Source of the DNA: Psoroptes ovis
Taxonomy: Eukaryota > Arthropoda > Arachnida > Sarcoptiformes > Psoroptidae
Assembly (NCBI GenBank): GCA_002943765.1
Contig: PQWQ01000010.1
Span: forward strand, 374,501 to 438,500
Length of the DNA: 64,000 nucleotides
Direction of reading: 5' to 3'
Position numbers and translations under genes: made by a program
Shown here: positions 61,401 through 64,000 of the stretch, in pieces
How the letters are laid out: each line of letters opens with the position of its first letter
Position numbering within the stretch: the stretch's first letter is position 1
Notes under the pieces: generated by a model
Seen by the model: only the letters and a program-made list of their open reading frames with translations
Database searches by the model: none
What the model was told of the DNA's origin: nothing

Positions 61401-62497
61401 AATATTAATTTTTTTAATTTTCCACAACGAACAACACCTTCGGGTATCAATTCTAAATTATTATTAGATGCCATGAATATTTCTAAATTGTACAATTTCC
61501 CAATACTATTTGGTATGCCATCAAATGTTAATTGATTATCATTCAAATATAAACATCGTAATTTTTCCAATTTACTCAAAGTTTGTGGCAAAGATTTCAA
61601 TAAATTTCTTGATAAATTTAGCACCTCTAAATTCATCCAACATTGATCGATGTTGGGAGATATTTCGGTTATTTTATTATCACTTAGATTAAGCCGTTTT
61701 AAAGATGTTATTGTGTAAACAACATCTGGTATACGATGCAAATCATTACTAGATAAATTTAATTCTGTTAAATTCACCAGATTATCTAATGATGTAGGCA
61801 TATTTTGTAATGTGCGTTCCGTATTAGACAAATTCAATGATTGCAATGAATGTAGCGATTGCAATAGTTTTAATTGATTATGACCTAATGGATTATTGCT
61901 CAAATTTAATATTTGTAAATTGATCAGTCTTCTCATTTGTGGTGGCAACGTTACTGTAATTATAATTAATTTAGTAATATGTGATTTTATCATTAGAAAA
62001 TATTTACCTAAATTATTATTGCTCAAATTTAAACTCAATAAATCTGTTAAATTAATGAACAATTGATTTGGTATTGTTTCGATTTGATTATTCGATAAAT
62101 TCAATACTAATAAAGTACGACATTTATCTAAATCGTTCGGTATTGATTTCAAACAATTATCACTTAAATCAAGCACAAATAATTCTTCGAATTTAAAAAG
62201 CTCGGTCGGTATACCATTATTGTTGATGCGATTATGTCTTAATACTAATGACCGTAATGATTTCAATGATGACAATTCTCCATGCAATGTACATAAATTA
62301 TTCTTATTAATTGATAGTGATTCAAGCTTATTCAACGTTGCCATTTCTTCTGGTATCCAATCAATTTGATTATTATCCAATTTTAACCACCGTAAACCGG
62401 TCATATTGATCACTTCTTTAGGAAATTTTTCATCATGAAAATCATTCGAACTGAAATCAATGCCGCGTACAAACGGCAGAACACGTGTTGATGCCAT
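58421..62497 (-). CDS. FLII: Flightless-I: leucine-rich repeats plus gelsolin domains
   Basis: Actin-binding and nuclear-receptor co-regulator needed for muscle in flies (family knowledge). Exons 62008-62497, 60090-61953, 59915-60028 and 58421-59843; 1296 codons (human 1269). The N-terminal ~400 residues hold about 15 LRRs (LRWLKLDNNQIDWIPEEM, LRSLVLRHNRINNNGIP, LEVLNLSRNLLKSLP). A linker with KRWEESLEKPPLDYSDFF leads into six gelsolin-type segments: YIILKTFENDNQNPEWDIYYW, EYSRLFRCSNDKGYFNISEKCSDFCQDDL, NMGWLTFTF. The second intron removes a piece between DVYIW and IGRKSARLVRAAA, and the third joins LEG to VETQSFKSRFATWDGI; both junctions restore the family sequence. The 54-bp first intron (61954-62007) has no stop and is a multiple of three, so retention would add 18 residues inside an LRR; splicing gives the better LRR. 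Confidence 0.95.
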
Positions 62498-63183
62498 TGT
62501 TTTGTTTTTTTTTTTTTAAATTTATATTTTAGATGAACATAAAAACATTCACACAAAAACAAAAATATTTTTCAAATTCAATAAACGATGAAGAGGAGAA
62601 TGGCCCCAACAATACGAAAATAAAATTTTTTCAACATCATTTCATTCTTAAAAAAAATCCTTGTATAAATAGCAGCAAATTGCATCAATAAACAAGCAAA
62701 ATAACAAAATTTTTTTCTATTAAAAAAATTTGGCTCGATTTCTTTTCATTAAACAAAATTTTGTCATTTAATAATTACGATTTCAAAACAATTGTTTATG
62801 ATCATCAGTTGTTTATCATCAAAACAAAACACCGAAAACATTTGACAACATCACTTGTTTTTCTCTTTTATTTTGTAATTCGAATGTTAACGTTTAAATT
62901 TTTTTTTTTCGAGTGTAACTAATGCCCGTTCATACAGTACGGATGCTAAGTTGCATGGTAAACCCTATCAAGTTGAAATAGATTGATAGGTACAAATAGG
63001 CACCTTACAGCTGAGTGTATAAACGAGTGGCACACTACAGCCATCTAGTCACTGTTCACTAGCACTATACAACATGCAAAAAAAAATTCAAAAATGATTA
63101 ACTTGATTAATCAATTTTCTTGATTATTATTATTATTTTTTTAAACACACTATTCAATCTGATTAATCTAATTTCGACTATTT
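62498..63183. other. Flightless-I upstream region / C2CD5 3' flank
   Basis: 686 bp without a coding gene. The part 62516-62915 is T/A-rich. The part 62916-63075 has much more even base composition, with an 8-bp hairpin (CCTATCAA ... TTGATAGG, 62964-62990), TATAAA at 63018-63023 and a CAGCCATCTAGTCAC stretch. It probably includes the Flightless-I promoter; I cannot identify the block. Confidence 0.45.
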
Positions 63184-64000
63184 CTATTTTTCACAATGAT
63201 AATTTGCTTGTACAACATCACCAGCAACATTGATTAAACACTGAGCCTAAAAATAGAAAAACAAAACAAATAAATAAATAAAATTGATCAAAATTATCTC
63301 CAATCTTGAAATACCTGATTTTTATGAGGATTAAATAATAACAATAGCTGTGTAACATGAAACGATGTCATAGCATTACCACTTAATGATGATACATGTG
63401 ATCGAACAATGGCAAATACTTCGGTCATAAAATTATGTACAAAACCGCTAAGACCACCATACTATGCATTAATCAATTAATAAATAAATCAATTTTTAAT
63501 AATTAAATCATCAAGATAATAAACCATTACTTACATCACGAATACTACTACTTTCACGTATGAAGAAAAAATCTAAATTTCCTAAATAATTACTTATTTG
63601 TGCTTTTGGTATATAGCTTAATGGTGTTAATTCAATGCCAAAATGTTCTTTTGGATTACTCTGTTTCGATTAGAATTAAAATAAATATTAAATCAGAGAA
63701 ATGATTATAACATAGATATGATTAATTACATGATAATGAATATTTTTTTGTTCACAATAATTTTGATTATTGTTGAAATGACTGAAATGATTATAACTAG
63801 TATTATTATTGATATTATCATTATGATAATTATTAAAATGTTCAATATTATCCATCATAAATATGAGATCATTATCGACATGTTCAGAATGAACTATTTT
63901 GGGAAAAAAATAAAATTAGATTTAAAATATTTAATTATCATAGAAAAATGTGAATGAAATAATATACCAGTAGTAGAACGTTGTCGTTGAATAACTTTGA
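63184..64000 (-). CDS. C2CD5: C2CD5 (C2 domain-containing protein 5), C-terminal exons
   Basis: C2CD5/CDP138 acts in insulin-stimulated membrane trafficking in vertebrates (family knowledge). Only the 3' part is in the window: exons 63968->64000, 63730-63893, 63535-63660, 63315-63461 and 63184-63246, all in phase. Landmarks: FGIELTPLSYIPKAQISNYL, NLDFFFIRESSSIRDYGGLS, FVHNFMTEVFAIVRSHVSSL, GNAMTSFHVTQ, and NPHKNQAQCLINVAGDVV just before the end, which match the C-terminal conserved region of C2CD5 closely. An Asn/His-rich, low-complexity exon (63730-63893) precedes them. The protein stops soon after GDVVQAN, much shorter than the vertebrate tail. The N-terminal C2 domain lies beyond the right edge. 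Confidence 0.88.

Noticed and set aside
62930..63000. Possible tRNA-like segment
   Set aside because: No box B (GGTTCGANNCC) and no cloverleaf could be folded by eye.
63718..63957. Plus-strand 79-codon frame near the right edge
   Set aside because: It is antisense to a C2CD5 exon with correct splice sites; Ile/Met-rich shadow frame.

Overview
The window is nuclear DNA of an arthropod. It is very AT-rich and densely packed, and most introns are only 50-70 bp (GT..AG). Proteins carry many Asn, Gln and Ser runs, and flagged CAT/GAT and TTA microsatellites are common. Together with an arthropod-type obscurin (two degenerate kinases) and arthropod-type Ly6 proteins, this suggests an acariform mite of the dust-mite/scab-mite kind. 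The mite placement is an inference; eukaryote and arthropod are well supported. Exon borders below were placed by eye from splice sites and codon phase, and every joined gene keeps its reading frame throughout.

Left third (1-19.2 kb), housekeeping genes: 5' part of a HIP1/Sla2 endocytic adaptor (-), the complete PI4-kinase alpha gene (-), glycyl-tRNA synthetase (+) with mitochondrial and cytosolic starts, an unrecognised helical protein (-) whose stop codon lies 9 bp from that of the synthetase, an RPUSD2-type pseudouridine synthase (+), and an SMPD4/nSMase3-like membrane protein (-).

Middle (19.2-41.5 kb): one giant muscle gene, Unc-89/obscurin (+). It encodes SH3-DH-PH, about 28 Ig domains, two Fn3 domains and two kinase-like domains that both lack the catalytic Asp. 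It has two candidate N-terminal exons. One long intron is open for about 230 codons and would give a kinase-less isoform ending in a membrane-spanning tail.

Right third (41.5-64 kb): a divergent pair of Ly6/uPAR-type GPI-anchored proteins, a four-pass membrane protein (-), mitochondrial aconitase (+), the Ragulator subunit LAMTOR2 (-), a FOXJ1-type forkhead factor (+), a 2.3-kb AT-rich minisatellite bounded by a duplicated, broken copy of the 3' end of Flightless-I, then Flightless-I itself (-), and the C-terminal exons of C2CD5 (-).

Mobile DNA is sparse: two 81-bp mariner-like MITEs of one family lie in opposite orientation about 19.5 kb apart. I saw no tRNA, rRNA or CRISPR. The most unusual items are the putative transmembrane obscurin isoform, the satellite with its duplicated gene end, and a cluster of DNA dyads with a TATA box upstream of aconitase.
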